64,000 bases of DNA, from assembly GCA_029099685.1 (NCBI GenBank), contig JAQXOO010000029.1:32644-96643 (forward strand), in the 5' to 3' direction. A program made the position numbers and the translations under genes. The stretch is from Clostridia bacterium (GTDB lineage Bacteria; Bacillota; Clostridia; Oscillospirales; Butyricicoccaceae). Below the pieces are notes generated by a model. The model saw nothing but the letters and a program-made list of their open reading frames with translations. It was not told the origin of the DNA and searched no databases. Below are positions 43,390-51,753 of the stretch, one piece after another. The first letter of the stretch is position 1. Each line of letters begins with the position of its first letter.

Positions 43390-44655
43390 ATGAAAATCGT
43401 AGATCTGGTTTGTTCCGCCGGCCGTACCGGCTTCTATTTCGATGACCAGCGCGCCATCAAGGGCGGCGCCGGCCACGACGGCATCTTCTATGTGGGCGCG
43501 CCTGTGACCGAGGGCTTCTCCGCCGTCCGCCAGGCCGGCGAGTCCATCTCCGTCATGCTGGTCCTGGAAGACGGCCAGGTGGCCTACGGCGACTGCGCCG
43601 CCGTTCAGTATTCCGGCGCCGGCGGCCGTGATCCCCTGTTCCTGGCCAAGGACTTTATCCCCCTGATCGACAAGTACATCAAGCCCCAGCTGGTTGGCAA
43701 GGAAGCCGATGACTTCCGCGGCCTGTGCGCCATGATGGAAGCCATCCAGATCGACGGCAAGCGCCTGCACACCGCCATCCGCTACGGTGTTTCCCAGGCC
43801 ATCCTGGACGCCGTGGCAAAGGCCACCGGCCGCCTGATGTGCGAAGTTGTGGCCGACGAGTACGGCTGCACCGTGTCCGACAAGCCCATCGCCATCTTCA
43901 CCCAGTCCGGCGACGACCGCTACAACAACGCCGACAAGATGATCATCAAGGGCGCCCAGGTCCTGCCCCATGCCCTCATCAACAACGTGGAAGAGAAGCT
44001 GGGCAAGAACGGCGAGAAGCTGGCCGAGTATGTGGCCTGGCTGCGTGACCGCATCCTGTCCAAGCGTCTGGACGAGAGCTACGCCCCCGTGCTGCACATC
44101 GACGTGTACGGCACCATCGGCGCCGCCTTCGGCAATCACAACTACAAGGCCATGGCCGACTACATCGAGAAGCTGGGCCAGATCGCCAAGCCCCTGCATC
44201 TGCGCATCGAGGGCCCCATGGACTGCGACTCCACTCGCGAGGAGCAGATCGAGGCTCTGGCCGCTCTGACCGCCGAGCTGGACGGCCGCGGCTGCGATGT
44301 GGAGCTGGTGGCTGACGAGTGGTGCAACACCCTGGAGGACATCAAGCTGTTCGCCGACAAGAAGGCCGGCCATATGGTCCAGATCAAGACTCCCGACCTG
44401 GGCGGCGTGAACAACACCATCGAGGCTGTTCTGTACTGCAAGGCCAAGGGCATCGGCGCCTATCAGGGCGGCACCTGCAACGAGACCGACCGCAGCGCCC
44501 AGGTGTGCGTCAACTGCGCCATGGCCACCCAGCCCGACCAGATCCTGGCCAAGCCCGGCATGGGCGTGGACGAGGGCTTCATGATCGTCTACAACGAAAT
44601 GAACCGCATCCTGGCCATGCGCAAGGCCAAGGCCGCCTGCAAGTGCTGCAAGTAA
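43390..44655 (+). CDS. mal: methylaspartate ammonia-lyase
   Basis: 421 residues, an enolase-superfamily enzyme. It starts MKIVDLVCSAGRTGFYFDDQ; metal and catalytic residues are in HIDVYGTIG, RIEGPMDCDS and LVADEWCNTLEDI, and the catalytic lysine region is HMVQIKTPDLGGVNNTIEAV. It releases ammonia from 3-methylaspartate to give mesaconate. It ends with a Cys-rich tail (AACKCCK). As last gene of the operon it links the mutase to the hydratase and lyase upstream. Confidence 0.96.
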   Translation: MKIVDLVCSAGRTGFYFDDQRAIKGGAGHDGIFYVGAPVTEGFSAVRQAGESISVMLVLEDGQVAYGDCAAVQYSGAGGRDPLFLAKDFIPLIDKYIKPQLVGKEADDFRGLCAMMEAIQIDGKRLHTAIRYGVSQAILDAVAKATGRLMCEVVADEYGCTVSDKPIAIFTQSGDDRYNNADKMIIKGAQVLPHALINNVEEKLGKNGEKLAEYVAWLRDRILSKRLDESYAPVLHIDVYGTIGAAFGNHNYKAMADYIEKLGQIAKPLHLRIEGPMDCDSTREEQIEALAALTAELDGRGCDVELVADEWCNTLEDIKLFADKKAGHMVQIKTPDLGGVNNTIEAVLYCKAKGIGAYQGGTCNETDRSAQVCVNCAMATQPDQILAKPGMGVDEGFMIVYNEMNRILAMRKAKAACKCCK

Positions 44656-44677
44656 GCTGCCGCATTTTCAAACAAGC

Positions 44678-44707
44678 AAAAACCGCCGGGGAAACCGGCG
44701 GTTTTTC
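44678..44707 (+). terminator. terminator of the glmS-mal operon
   Basis: Stem ACCGCCGG/CCGGCGGT with loop GGAAA followed by TTTTTC. Confidence 0.88.
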
Positions 44708-44812
44708 TTTCTGCGCTTGGCCCGGCAGCACTCTTTCGGCCACATTCCCGGGAACTTTTTCCCGTTTTCCCCGTCTAAAGAGGCAAAACCACAAACAACG
44801 GAGGGATCTGAT

Positions 44813-45655
44813 ATGAAATACGGAAAAACCGTCCTGACCCTTTGCCTGGTCTGCGCCCTGCTGCTGGCAGGCTGCGGCCAAAAGCCTTCTGATCCCCAGG
44901 ATACGCCGGACACGCCGGACGTCTCCGGGGACACTCCCGCTGTGCCCGAAGCGCCGGAGTCCCCCGGGACCGACACGCCCCCGGTCCCTGTGCAGCCCTC
45001 TCCCAGTGAGGAGGAGCAGGCCCTGCTGGAGGCCGCCATTCTCCGGAGCGAAATGGCCGGGCTGGTACAGAGCGCCCTGCCCGAGGGCTCCTTCGCGCTG
45101 GCGGCCGAACCCCTGGAAGAATCCGAAAACCGGTGGGATATCTGGGGCTTCCGGGTGAAAAACGGCATCCGCCAGCCCTGGCGCAACATCGCAGCCATCA
45201 CCCCCGACGGCAAAGACTATTCCCTTCAGCTGGACGAGCCGGGAGATTCCGCCCCGGCGTGGGTGGCTGTCCAGAACTACCGCCTGTTGGAATCCGATCT
45301 GACCTGCGGCACCGCGCAGCTGCTGGAGCATCTGGGCTTTGACCCGTCGGGCGACATTGTATACACCGACTTCCAGGCGGCCATGCTGCGCATCGTCACC
45401 CCGGCGCTGTATGACAGCCGCTTCGCCTCCCTGTTCAGCGATCAGGAGGGCATGCTGGCGTATGCGGAAGCCGGTGCCACCGGCACGCTGTATCTGGTGG
45501 ACTCCGCAGAGCAGCAGGCGGACGGAAGCTGGCTTTCCCACGAGCACGCCTATGACCCCCAGGGCCGCCGTGAGGACTATACCGCCCGTGTCACGCTGGA
45601 GACTCTGCCCGACGGCCGCCTGGTGGTGGCCTCCTGGGCGGCGGTTTCGGAATAA
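44813..45655 (+). CDS. lipoprotein of unknown function
   Basis: 280 residues from the ATG at 44813 with GGAGGG upstream. The signal peptide ends in the lipobox LLLAGC (Cys about 20), followed by a Pro/Asp/Thr-rich linker (about 22-65), and a globular domain of about 210 residues with no family I recognise. It is probably attached to the outer face of the membrane. Monocistronic. The next gene encodes another lipoprotein with its own promoter. Confidence 0.8.
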   Translation: MKYGKTVLTLCLVCALLLAGCGQKPSDPQDTPDTPDVSGDTPAVPEAPESPGTDTPPVPVQPSPSEEEQALLEAAILRSEMAGLVQSALPEGSFALAAEPLEESENRWDIWGFRVKNGIRQPWRNIAAITPDGKDYSLQLDEPGDSAPAWVAVQNYRLLESDLTCGTAQLLEHLGFDPSGDIVYTDFQAAMLRIVTPALYDSRFASLFSDQEGMLAYAEAGATGTLYLVDSAEQQADGSWLSHEHAYDPQGRREDYTARVTLETLPDGRLVVASWAAVSE

Positions 45656-45679
45656 GCCCGCAAAACACAGCCCAATAAA

Positions 45680-45710
45680 GGCCCGCCGGCCTCCCGGCGG
45701 GCCCTGCTGT
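45680..45710 (+). terminator. hairpin after the first lipoprotein gene
   Basis: Stem GGCCCGCCGG/CCGGCGGGCC with a 4-nt loop; the following T content is weak (CTGCTGTTTCC), so efficiency is uncertain. Confidence 0.55.
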
Positions 45711-45741
45711 TTCCGGCCTGCTTCTCCGGAGGCCCTTTCCG

Positions 45742-45770
45742 TTGAAATCCCCCGCCGCCTTTGCTATAAT
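45742..45770 (+). promoter_or_regulatory. promoter of the L,D-transpeptidase-like gene
   Basis: TTGAAA (45742-45747), 17-bp spacer, TATAAT (45765-45770). Confidence 0.65.
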
Positions 45771-45807
45771 GAAGCCAGATCTTCCGTTTTGCAAAGGAGT
45801 GACCGCC

Positions 45808-46737
45808 GTGCGCCGCCTGTTCCTGCTTTTGCTCTGTCTTGCCCTGCTGTCGGGCTGCGCCCGACAGCCGTCTGTCCCGGAGCCGGAACCGGAACCCACC
45901 CCTGCCGTTCGGGAAGAAGCGGCGCCGCCCGCCTTTTCGCCTGAACGCTATGCCCCGCCCCCCTGGAAAGGCTCCGAGCCCCAGCAGGGCGCGCCTATCG
46001 TCCCCCAGCCCGGCGACACCGCCGCTTGCTGGGACATGGCCCGGGCCGGAGACTTTGCTCCGGATGACGACTGCTCCGACGGGGAACTTCTGGCCAAATG
46101 GCTGGCGGTGGAGGGTCTGACCCTTTCTGACCTGGAGGACCGGGGCTGCACCCAGCTGGTGCTGACGGTCGCCCGGGAGGAAGACGGCGTTTCCACCCTC
46201 ACCACCTGCTACGCCATGGAGGACAACGCCTGGCACGCCCAGCCGGGCCTGACCCGCATGGCAGGCTACACCGGCTCCAACGGCATCGCCCATGACCGCA
46301 GGCGCAACACCCGCCAGTCCCCCGCCGGATTGTGGGCGCTGGGCTCGGCCTTCGGCCTGGCCTCCCAGCCTGCGGGCCTGCTTTTGCCCTGGAGGGACAT
46401 CACGCCCCAGTCCGATTGGGTGTGCGACGCCGCCTCCCCCTATTTCAACACCTGGCAGGAGCGGGACGACCCCCTCATCACCCAGCTTTGGGATCTGCAG
46501 GACGCGGAGCACCTGGAAGATTATTCCGTCACCTACCGTTACGCCTGCGTCATCGAGTACAACACCCCGCCCTATACCGTCCCGGACCGGGGCTGCGCCA
46601 TTTTCCTCCACTGCAGCGACCATCCCACCTCCGGCTGCATCGGCCTGCTTGAAGAGGACATGGTCCGCACCCTTTTGTGGCTGGACCCCCGGGAAAATCC
46701 CCACATTCTCATCACCGGACACGAAAAGCCCCGTTAA
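45808..46737 (+). CDS. lipoprotein with L,D-transpeptidase (YkuD-like) domain
   Basis: 309 residues from the GTG at 45808 (AAAGGAG 8 nt upstream). The lipobox is LLSGC (Cys about 17), followed by a Pro/Glu linker. The C-terminal catalytic region has H268 and S275-G-C277 in HCSDHPTSGCIGL, matching the H..SxGC core of L,D-transpeptidases. The usual arginine after the cysteine (SHGCIR) is replaced by glycine, as in a divergent subgroup. A role in peptidoglycan cross-linking or trimming at the cell surface is likely but unproved. Confidence 0.8.
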   Translation: MRRLFLLLLCLALLSGCARQPSVPEPEPEPTPAVREEAAPPAFSPERYAPPPWKGSEPQQGAPIVPQPGDTAACWDMARAGDFAPDDDCSDGELLAKWLAVEGLTLSDLEDRGCTQLVLTVAREEDGVSTLTTCYAMEDNAWHAQPGLTRMAGYTGSNGIAHDRRRNTRQSPAGLWALGSAFGLASQPAGLLLPWRDITPQSDWVCDAASPYFNTWQERDDPLITQLWDLQDAEHLEDYSVTYRYACVIEYNTPPYTVPDRGCAIFLHCSDHPTSGCIGLLEEDMVRTLLWLDPRENPHILITGHEKPR

Positions 46738-46752
46738 GGGGCATTTCCCCAC

Positions 46753-46800
46753 AAAAAAGAGCTGTCATAGCCGGAAATTCCGGCAATGACAGCTTTTCTT
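46753..46800. terminator. bidirectional terminator between the lipoprotein and phzF-like genes
   Basis: Stem AGCTGTCAT..CCGGAA/TTCCGG..ATGACAGCT (46760-46793), flanked by AAAAAA and TTTTCTTTTG. Confidence 0.85.
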
Positions 46801-46809
46801 TTGTTCCGC

Positions 46810-47586
46810 TCAGAGCTTCAGCTCGCCCTCCAGATACAGTACCGCGCCGCCGCCGATCTTCACCCGCCGGCCTTCGTCCACGCACAAAAGCGTCCCGCCC
46901 CGGGGAGACAACTGACGGGCGCACAGGGTCTTTTTGCCCAGCCGCCCGCTCCAAAAGGGCGTCAGGGTGCAGTGGGCAGAACCGGTGACCGGGTCCTCGA
47001 TGTTGGCATCCCGGGGGTCAAAATACCGGCTGACAAAGTCACAGTCCTCCCCCGGCGCCGTGGGCACCATGCCCCACTGGGGGATGATCTCCTTCATTTT
47101 TTCAAAATCCGGCGAGATGCGCCGCACCTCGGCGGCGCTCTCCAGCAAAACGATCATGTCTCTGGACTGCCAGCAGCCCAGCACTTTGGCCCCAAGGCAC
47201 GCCTCGATGCCCGCGGGAATGGGCACCTCCACCGGCGGCCGGGCGGGGAAATCCAGCACATACCGGTCGTTTTCCGCCCGCAGCACCCGCACCTGCCCGC
47301 TGCAGGATTCAAAGACCGCCTGGTCCCCCGGCTCCACATAGTTCATCAGCACAAAGCCCGCGGCCAGCGTGGCGTGTCCGCACAGGTCCATCTCAAAGGC
47401 GGGCGTGAACCAGCGGATGCGCCAGCCCCCTTCCTCCCGGCATAAAAAGGCCGTCTCGGGCAGGTTGTTCTCCCCGGCGATGCGCTGCATCATCCCGTCA
47501 GAAGGCCATTGTTCACACACGCACACCCCGGCGGGGTTGCCGGAAAACAGGCTGTCGGTAAAGGCGTCTGCCAGATAATACTTCAT
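46810..47586 (-). CDS. PhzF-family protein (epimerase/isomerase fold)
   Basis: 258 residues from the ATG at 47586 (AAAGGAG upstream). The PhzF signatures are DAFTDSLFSGNPAGV, E44 in NNLPETAFL, ALCGHAT-type DLCGHATLAAGF and DPVTGSAHCTLTPFW. Family members are diaminopimelate-epimerase-like isomerases or unknown enzymes; there is no phenazine cluster, so the product is not phenazine. It starts 13 nt after birA ends and both are on the minus strand, so they may be co-transcribed. Confidence 0.88.
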   Translation of the reverse strand: MKYYLADAFTDSLFSGNPAGVCVCEQWPSDGMMQRIAGENNLPETAFLCREEGGWRIRWFTPAFEMDLCGHATLAAGFVLMNYVEPGDQAVFESCSGQVRVLRAENDRYVLDFPARPPVEVPIPAGIEACLGAKVLGCWQSRDMIVLLESAAEVRRISPDFEKMKEIIPQWGMVPTAPGEDCDFVSRYFDPRDANIEDPVTGSAHCTLTPFWSGRLGKKTLCARQLSPRGGTLLCVDEGRRVKIGGGAVLYLEGELKL

Positions 47587-47599
47587 ACTTGCCGCTCCT

Positions 47600-48280
47600 T
47601 TATTCAAATCGTACGGAGACCTCTCCGCTGTCCAGGGCCTGCAGGCCCTCTCCGGTACGCACCACCAGCCGTCCCCGGTCGTCCACCCTTACCGCATGGG
47701 CGGGATAGGGCGCTCCGGCGGCGGGATGCACCGTCACATCCCTTCCGGTCACCAGCTGGCGGGTCCGGTATTCCTCCAGGCTTTCATAGGGGTCGGCTGT
47801 CAAAAGCCGCTCCCGGATGGCCCGGGCCAGCGCCCTGCCCTCCATCGGACAGTCCAGGGCAGCGGCGGGGATATCCGGGGGAAAGCCCCCCTCCGGGGTC
47901 CTGAGGTTCAGGCCGATGCCCACAATGACTGCGTCATCTGCCCCCTCGCACAAAATGCCGCACAGCTTCCTGCCCCCCAGATACAGGTCGTTGACCCACT
48001 TGATCCCGGGCGAACAGCCGCACATCGCCTCCACCGCCCGGCACACCGCCACGGCTGCCATGGGGGTCAGCAGCACCCGGTCCTCCGGGGCGAGCCGCGG
48101 CCGCAGGATGACGCTGAGATACAGCCCGCCCTCCGGCGAGAAAAAGTGCCTGCCCCTGCGTCCCCGGCCTGCCGTCTGCCGTGCCGCCAGCACCGCCGTG
48201 CCGTGAGCCGCCCCCTGACGGGCCAGCTCCTTGGCCACCCGGTTGGTGCTGTCGGTCTCCTCCAGGTACACCCACTCCAT
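47600..48280 (-). CDS. birA: biotin-[acetyl-CoA-carboxylase] ligase, class I
   Basis: 226 residues from the ATG at 48280 (GGGGGGCGG upstream). It has the biotin-binding ETDSTN near 8-13, the biotinyl-AMP loop TAGRGRRGR (36-44) and KWVNDLYLGGRKLCGILCE. It lacks the N-terminal helix-turn-helix of BirA repressors, so it acts only as a ligase that attaches biotin to carboxylases. Phage-type genes end just upstream on the same strand behind a terminator. Confidence 0.93.
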   Translation of the reverse strand: MEWVYLEETDSTNRVAKELARQGAAHGTAVLAARQTAGRGRRGRHFFSPEGGLYLSVILRPRLAPEDRVLLTPMAAVAVCRAVEAMCGCSPGIKWVNDLYLGGRKLCGILCEGADDAVIVGIGLNLRTPEGGFPPDIPAAALDCPMEGRALARAIRERLLTADPYESLEEYRTRQLVTGRDVTVHPAAGAPYPAHAVRVDDRGRLVVRTGEGLQALDSGEVSVRFE

Positions 48281-48302
48281 CTTTCCGCCCCCCTTTTCTG
48301 CC

Positions 48303-48308
48303 ATTATA
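48303..48308 (-). promoter_or_regulatory. extended -10 promoter of birA
   Basis: Minus-strand TGCTATAAT (TG one base before TATAAT) lies about 22 nt ahead of birA; no clear -35. It adjoins the T tract of the terminator of the phage-type operon, so birA has independent expression. Confidence 0.5.
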
Positions 48309-48319
48309 GCATAAAAAAC

Positions 48320-48367
48320 GGAAAAAACCAGCCCGCCCGGCGCATTTCAGCGTCCGGACGGGCCGGT
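48320..48367 (-). terminator. terminator of the phage-derived operon
   Basis: Minus-strand 14-bp stem (48354-48367 with 48327-48340, two G-U pairs) followed by TTTTTT, a few nt after the xkdX-like stop codon. Confidence 0.88.
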
Positions 48368-48370
48368 CCC

Positions 48371-48502
48371 TTATGTTCCGTTTTCGATCTTCAGCCGTTC
48401 CGCCAGGGTGATGACGCCCCTCGCTTCCAGCGCCGCCAGCTGCTCCCGGGTATAAAGCCCCTTGCGGAAATATCTGCGGATGCGTTCAAAATGCCTGCTC
48501 AT
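48371..48502 (-). CDS. XkdX-like small phage protein, 43 residues
   Basis: Starts at the ATG overlapping the upstream stop by 4 nt (ATGA). The sequence (YFRKGLYTREQLAALEARGV, then ITLAERLKI) matches the XkdX pattern of a Y-x-K/R-G-L-x-T-x-E-Q-L helix followed by G-x-I-T. XkdX proteins sit at the end of PBSX-type tail operons; their role is unknown. Last gene of the module. Confidence 0.75.
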   Translation of the reverse strand: MSRHFERIRRYFRKGLYTREQLAALEARGVITLAERLKIENGT

Positions 48503-48867
48503 GCCTGCACCTCCCCGGTCAGGGACGCATACAGCAGGGCGGCGTTCTCCCGCTCCAGCGTCTCGTTTTCCGCCTGTGCCTCCGCCAGGGCGGCCCTGGC
48601 ATCGGCCAGTTCCTGCTGGGTGTCGGACAGCTTTGCCACCACCACGCTGCAGCGGAGGACCCGGCTGTAGCCAAGATATTCCCCCTGCCGGACGCCGTCC
48701 GCGCCGCAGATCTCCAGCCTGCCTTCCGCCAGGGCGTCCAGCAGCTCCCGGTCCACCGGGCCTTCCATCCGCAGCTCCAGCGCCGGGACGGTCATGCCTT
48801 CCACCTGCGCGGTGGTAAACATGGCATCGCCGTTTCGCCGGAGCGCGCCGATCTTCAATTTATCCAT
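48499..48867 (-). CDS. phage-type protein with C-terminal coiled coil
   Basis: 122 residues; AAGGAGG upstream. The N-terminal 75 residues are a small beta-rich domain (MDKLKIGALRRNGDAMFTTA). A coiled coil follows (about 78-115: QQELADARAALAEAQAENET). By position it corresponds to the XkdW-like slot after the tail fibre. It could be a fibre chaperone or trimeric stalk. Overlaps the xkdX-like gene by 4 nt. Confidence 0.6.
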   Translation of the reverse strand: MDKLKIGALRRNGDAMFTTAQVEGMTVPALELRMEGPVDRELLDALAEGRLEICGADGVRQGEYLGYSRVLRCSVVVAKLSDTQQELADARAALAEAQAENETLERENAALLYASLTGEVQA

Positions 48868-48879
48868 GTGTGTTCCTCC

Positions 48880-49710
48880 TTATTGGTTCCACGAACCGTC
48901 CACCTTTTTATGGATGCCGGCGGTCTCCCGCCACACCCCGGCCTGCTTGCACCAGGAAACGCTGCTGCACCACACGCCGTCCACCTTTACCGGCACGATG
49001 ACGCCGGTGGTCACCCGGCCGTCCCCGTCCAGCAGCGTGTCATCGGGCAGCACCAGGCAGGGCCGGACATACACCTTGTTCTTGCCGGCGGTATAGCACT
49101 CGCCGGCCACGCTGATCTTGCAGAAAAAGTCGGCGTACTCGCCGCTGCCGTAGTTGCCCGGCGTGCGGGTGCCCCAGCCGGCATCCGTCTCGGTATCCGG
49201 ATCCAGCACCTTCCACTTGTTGTAAAAGCTGGCGGAGGCGTCCTTGAAATAATCAAACTTCGCCCCCTCGGTGATGTAAAAGTTCCCCGTGCCCAGGTCA
49301 TTCATGGTCTTGCGCGCTACCTCCGCAATGGAGGGCAGCCAGATCTTTGCCGCCAGTCCGTTGCTGCCGCTGGCCACCACATAGGGATCGCTGTCGGTAC
49401 CCCGGCGGTAGGGCAGTTTGACCTGCACCACCTGGCTTGCCAGGGAGCCGTCCAGCCTGGCCAGCCAGGTGCTGTTGAGCGCCTGGTGCATATAGGAGCC
49501 GGCATAGTCTCCCTTTCTCTGGTCCACCTCCTCCACCATCAGCGTCTGATAGACGCTTTCGGAATAGTCCATCATCAAAACGGTGCCGTTTCGGAAGCTG
49601 TCGTCATAGGTGCTGTCGGGCCTGCCGTGGTGCATCACGCGAAAGGCGGTGTAGCTTCCGCTGACCCTCAGATACACCAGATCCCCCACATTGGTATCAC
49701 CCAGTTTCAT
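48880..49710 (-). CDS. tail-associated protein with DUF6273-like domain
   Basis: 276 residues; AGGAGGCGG upstream. The first part (DTNVGDLVYLRVSGSYTAFR, ALNSTWLARL, KIWLPSIAEV) is like the DUF6273 domain found in phage and bacterial surface proteins. The end (VKVDGVWCSSVSWCKQAGVW) is a short Trp-rich segment often seen on adhesive tips. It follows the tail fibre and is probably part of the receptor-binding end. Function inferred. Confidence 0.65.
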   Translation of the reverse strand: MKLGDTNVGDLVYLRVSGSYTAFRVMHHGRPDSTYDDSFRNGTVLMMDYSESVYQTLMVEEVDQRKGDYAGSYMHQALNSTWLARLDGSLASQVVQVKLPYRRGTDSDPYVVASGSNGLAAKIWLPSIAEVARKTMNDLGTGNFYITEGAKFDYFKDASASFYNKWKVLDPDTETDAGWGTRTPGNYGSGEYADFFCKISVAGECYTAGKNKVYVRPCLVLPDDTLLDGDGRVTTGVIVPVKVDGVWCSSVSWCKQAGVWRETAGIHKKVDGSWNQ

Positions 49711-49722
49711 GTTTCCGCCTCC

Positions 49723-50430
49723 TCAGGTGGTGTATTTGAACCAAAGCTGGCCGTTGCTGCCGCCGGAGGGTTCTTCCGGAGACAGGGAGATGTTGCGCAC
49801 CTGCGCAGTCTCATAGCTGGTGTTGCTCTGGGCCGTCACCATACCTCCGAAGGTGCCCGCGGTGATCTGGCCCGGGCTGTGGGTATGGCTCAGGGGCGCC
49901 TTCTGGGCAAACAGGGCGCTGTGGGCGCCGCTGTCCGAGGCATGGCCGTCCAGGTCCTCCCGGACGCTCTCCGCCGCCTCCTGTGCCACCTGCCGGCAGA
50001 TCTCCTCAGTCACCAATCCCTGCTGAAGAATGTTTACCTGCACCTGTTCCGCCTGCAAAATGGTCTCGGTGAGATAAAATGTCACCGTCAGGTCGGTGTC
50101 CGGCTCCACCGTCAGGCTCTCGTCCAGTCGAAACAGCTTGTACAGCACCTCCGGGCCGCCGCCCACCTTGGCGAACAGGCCCACCTCCCGCAGGATATAG
50201 GCCCCGGCGGCGCCTGCGGCGCTGAGCACGGCTGCCACCGTGGCGTGCTGTCCCTGATAGGTCTTGTCGTGGAGCTCCAGCGCCTGCAGCTCGTTTGCCA
50301 TGGCGCTGTTCTCCGCCGGGGTCTGGCCGCTTCCCGCGGCAGCTCTGGTGATGGTCAGGCTGCTTTCCTGGGCCTGTGCCTGCGCGGCCAGCTCCGCCCC
50401 GGCCCGGGTATACATACCGGTGAGTTTCAT
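49723..50430 (-). CDS. phage tail fibre-type protein
   Basis: 235 residues. An N-terminal baseplate-attachment domain (MKLTGMYTRAGAELAAQAQA, LSAAGAAGAYILREVGLFA, FYLTETILQA) resembles the tail-collar/DUF3751 type. A repetitive, histidine-containing shaft with ALFAQKAPLSHTHSPGQIT and a C-terminal tip of 50 residues follow. At 235 residues it is shorter than typical fibres. Overlaps the YmfQ-like gene by 4 nt. Confidence 0.75.
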   Translation of the reverse strand: MKLTGMYTRAGAELAAQAQAQESSLTITRAAAGSGQTPAENSAMANELQALELHDKTYQGQHATVAAVLSAAGAAGAYILREVGLFAKVGGGPEVLYKLFRLDESLTVEPDTDLTVTFYLTETILQAEQVQVNILQQGLVTEEICRQVAQEAAESVREDLDGHASDSGAHSALFAQKAPLSHTHSPGQITAGTFGGMVTAQSNTSYETAQVRNISLSPEEPSGGSNGQLWFKYTT

Positions 50431-50969
50431 GCGCTTTCCTCCTCTTTGGTATAGATCTCCAGCTTGATGCCCTGGAGCAGGGCGCGCCGGGGCCGGGTGT
50501 CCGTGTTCAGATCGGCCCGGGCACTGAGGACGCAGTCCAGATGGGCGGGCGTGGCCCGGCGCAGGGCTTTTTCCACATACCGCAGGCTGGGCACCAGGAA
50601 TTTCTCCACCTGGGCCGCCAGATAAACGGTATAGCCCTCAAAATCCTCCCGGAGTTCCACCTGCCCCTCCAGCATCCGCAGCACAAAGGCCCGCAGCTTT
50701 TCGGGCGTACAGGTGTCCATCTGCTCCAACGCCACCTGGATGAGCACCCGCCGGGCGCTGAGGGGCAGATCCTCCCGGACCTCCAGCCCCAGCTCCCGCT
50801 CCCACAGGGCGCAGCCCTTGCTGTCGGCGGTGGCGGCGGCCAGACGGAGACAGGCGGCCCGGGCCTCCTGTTCCAGCAGCTCCAACTCCGTGCCGCAGCT
50901 GTCCAGGATCTCCCCGATGCCCCGGCTTTCTCCCACGCTTTGGGGCAGCGTTTTCTTAATATCAGCCAT
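50427..50969 (-). CDS. YmfQ/DUF2313-family baseplate protein (XkdU-like)
   Basis: 180 residues. Homologous in pattern to XkdU/YmfQ: LPQSVGESRGIGEILDSCGT, then CALWERELGLEVREDLPLSA RRV-like region and EKLRAFVLRMLEGQVELRED. It links baseplate wedge to fibre in contractile tails. Overlaps the baseplate J gene by 8 nt and the fibre gene by 4 nt. Confidence 0.8.
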   Translation of the reverse strand: MADIKKTLPQSVGESRGIGEILDSCGTELELLEQEARAACLRLAAATADSKGCALWERELGLEVREDLPLSARRVLIQVALEQMDTCTPEKLRAFVLRMLEGQVELREDFEGYTVYLAAQVEKFLVPSLRYVEKALRRATPAHLDCVLSARADLNTDTRPRRALLQGIKLEIYTKEEESA

Positions 50970-51753
50970 TTTCCGCCTCCGTCAGTGTCACCGTACCCGG
51001 ACAGGCAAAGGTCCCCCGGGCCAGCTTCAGGTTGGCGGCGCTGCCGTTGAGGGTAACGCCGGAAGCGTCCGCCACTCCGGCGCAGTTCATCAGCAGGCCG
51101 ATGACCCGGTTGATGCTCACCAGCTGGCCGCCCTCTGTGAGCCTGGTCTGACCCAGATACTCCGCCAGCGCCGCCTCCACAGCCGCCGTAATGGCGCTCA
51201 TGGGCGTGTCTCCGCTGCGGGTCACCGCCGCCGTCACGCTGACGGCCACCGGCTGGGCCTGGATGACCTTCACATCCGCGCCCACGGGGCGTCGGCTGTC
51301 CAGATGAGCCTGCAGGGCGGCGGCCAGATCCCCCTCAGCCCCCTCCTCGGGAGCAAAATACACATCCACGGTGCCCGCGCCCCTGCCCAGGGGGACGGCC
51401 GCGGCCGCGGCCACGCCCTCCAGTTCCAACGCCCATGCCACATAATCCGCGGCGTTGCCGCCGGCGCTTCGGGCGCGGATGTGGTCCAGCACCCGCCGGC
51501 GCAGCTTTTCGTCGCTTTCGCCGGATTTTCGGGTGACGCCGTAATCGCCGCAGGCGGCGTCCAGCCACCGGCCCTCTGCGGTGGCCACAAAGCCCCGCTG
51601 GGTCACCGTGTCGATCTCCTGGCTCCAGATTCGAGCCAACTCGGCGGCCACCGCCTGAAGGATATCCCCGGCAAAGGTGCCCTCCAGGGCACTGACCCGG
51701 TCCCCCAGGGCCGCCTTCAGCCGCTGGAGGATGCTGTCAAAATCATAATTCAT
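50962..51753 (-). CDS. baseplate J-family wedge protein (XkdT-like)
   Basis: 263 residues. It has the baseplate J features GTFAGDILQAVAAELARIWS near the N-terminus, then RGFVATAEGRWLDAACGDYG and RKSGESDEKLRRRVLDHIRA. It forms the wedge ring around the hub in contractile tails. It is about 80-90 residues shorter than XkdT of PBSX, in line with the compact module. Overlaps the DUF2634 gene by 4 nt. Confidence 0.88.
   Translation of the reverse strand: MNYDFDSILQRLKAALGDRVSALEGTFAGDILQAVAAELARIWSQEIDTVTQRGFVATAEGRWLDAACGDYGVTRKSGESDEKLRRRVLDHIRARSAGGNAADYVAWALELEGVAAAAAVPLGRGAGTVDVYFAPEEGAEGDLAAALQAHLDSRRPVGADVKVIQAQPVAVSVTAAVTRSGDTPMSAITAAVEAALAEYLGQTRLTEGGQLVSINRVIGLLMNCAGVADASGVTLNGSAANLKLARGTFACPGTVTLTEAENG

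Noticed and set aside
46810..47586. Phenazine biosynthesis gene
   Set aside because: PhzF-like proteins are common and no other phenazine genes are present.
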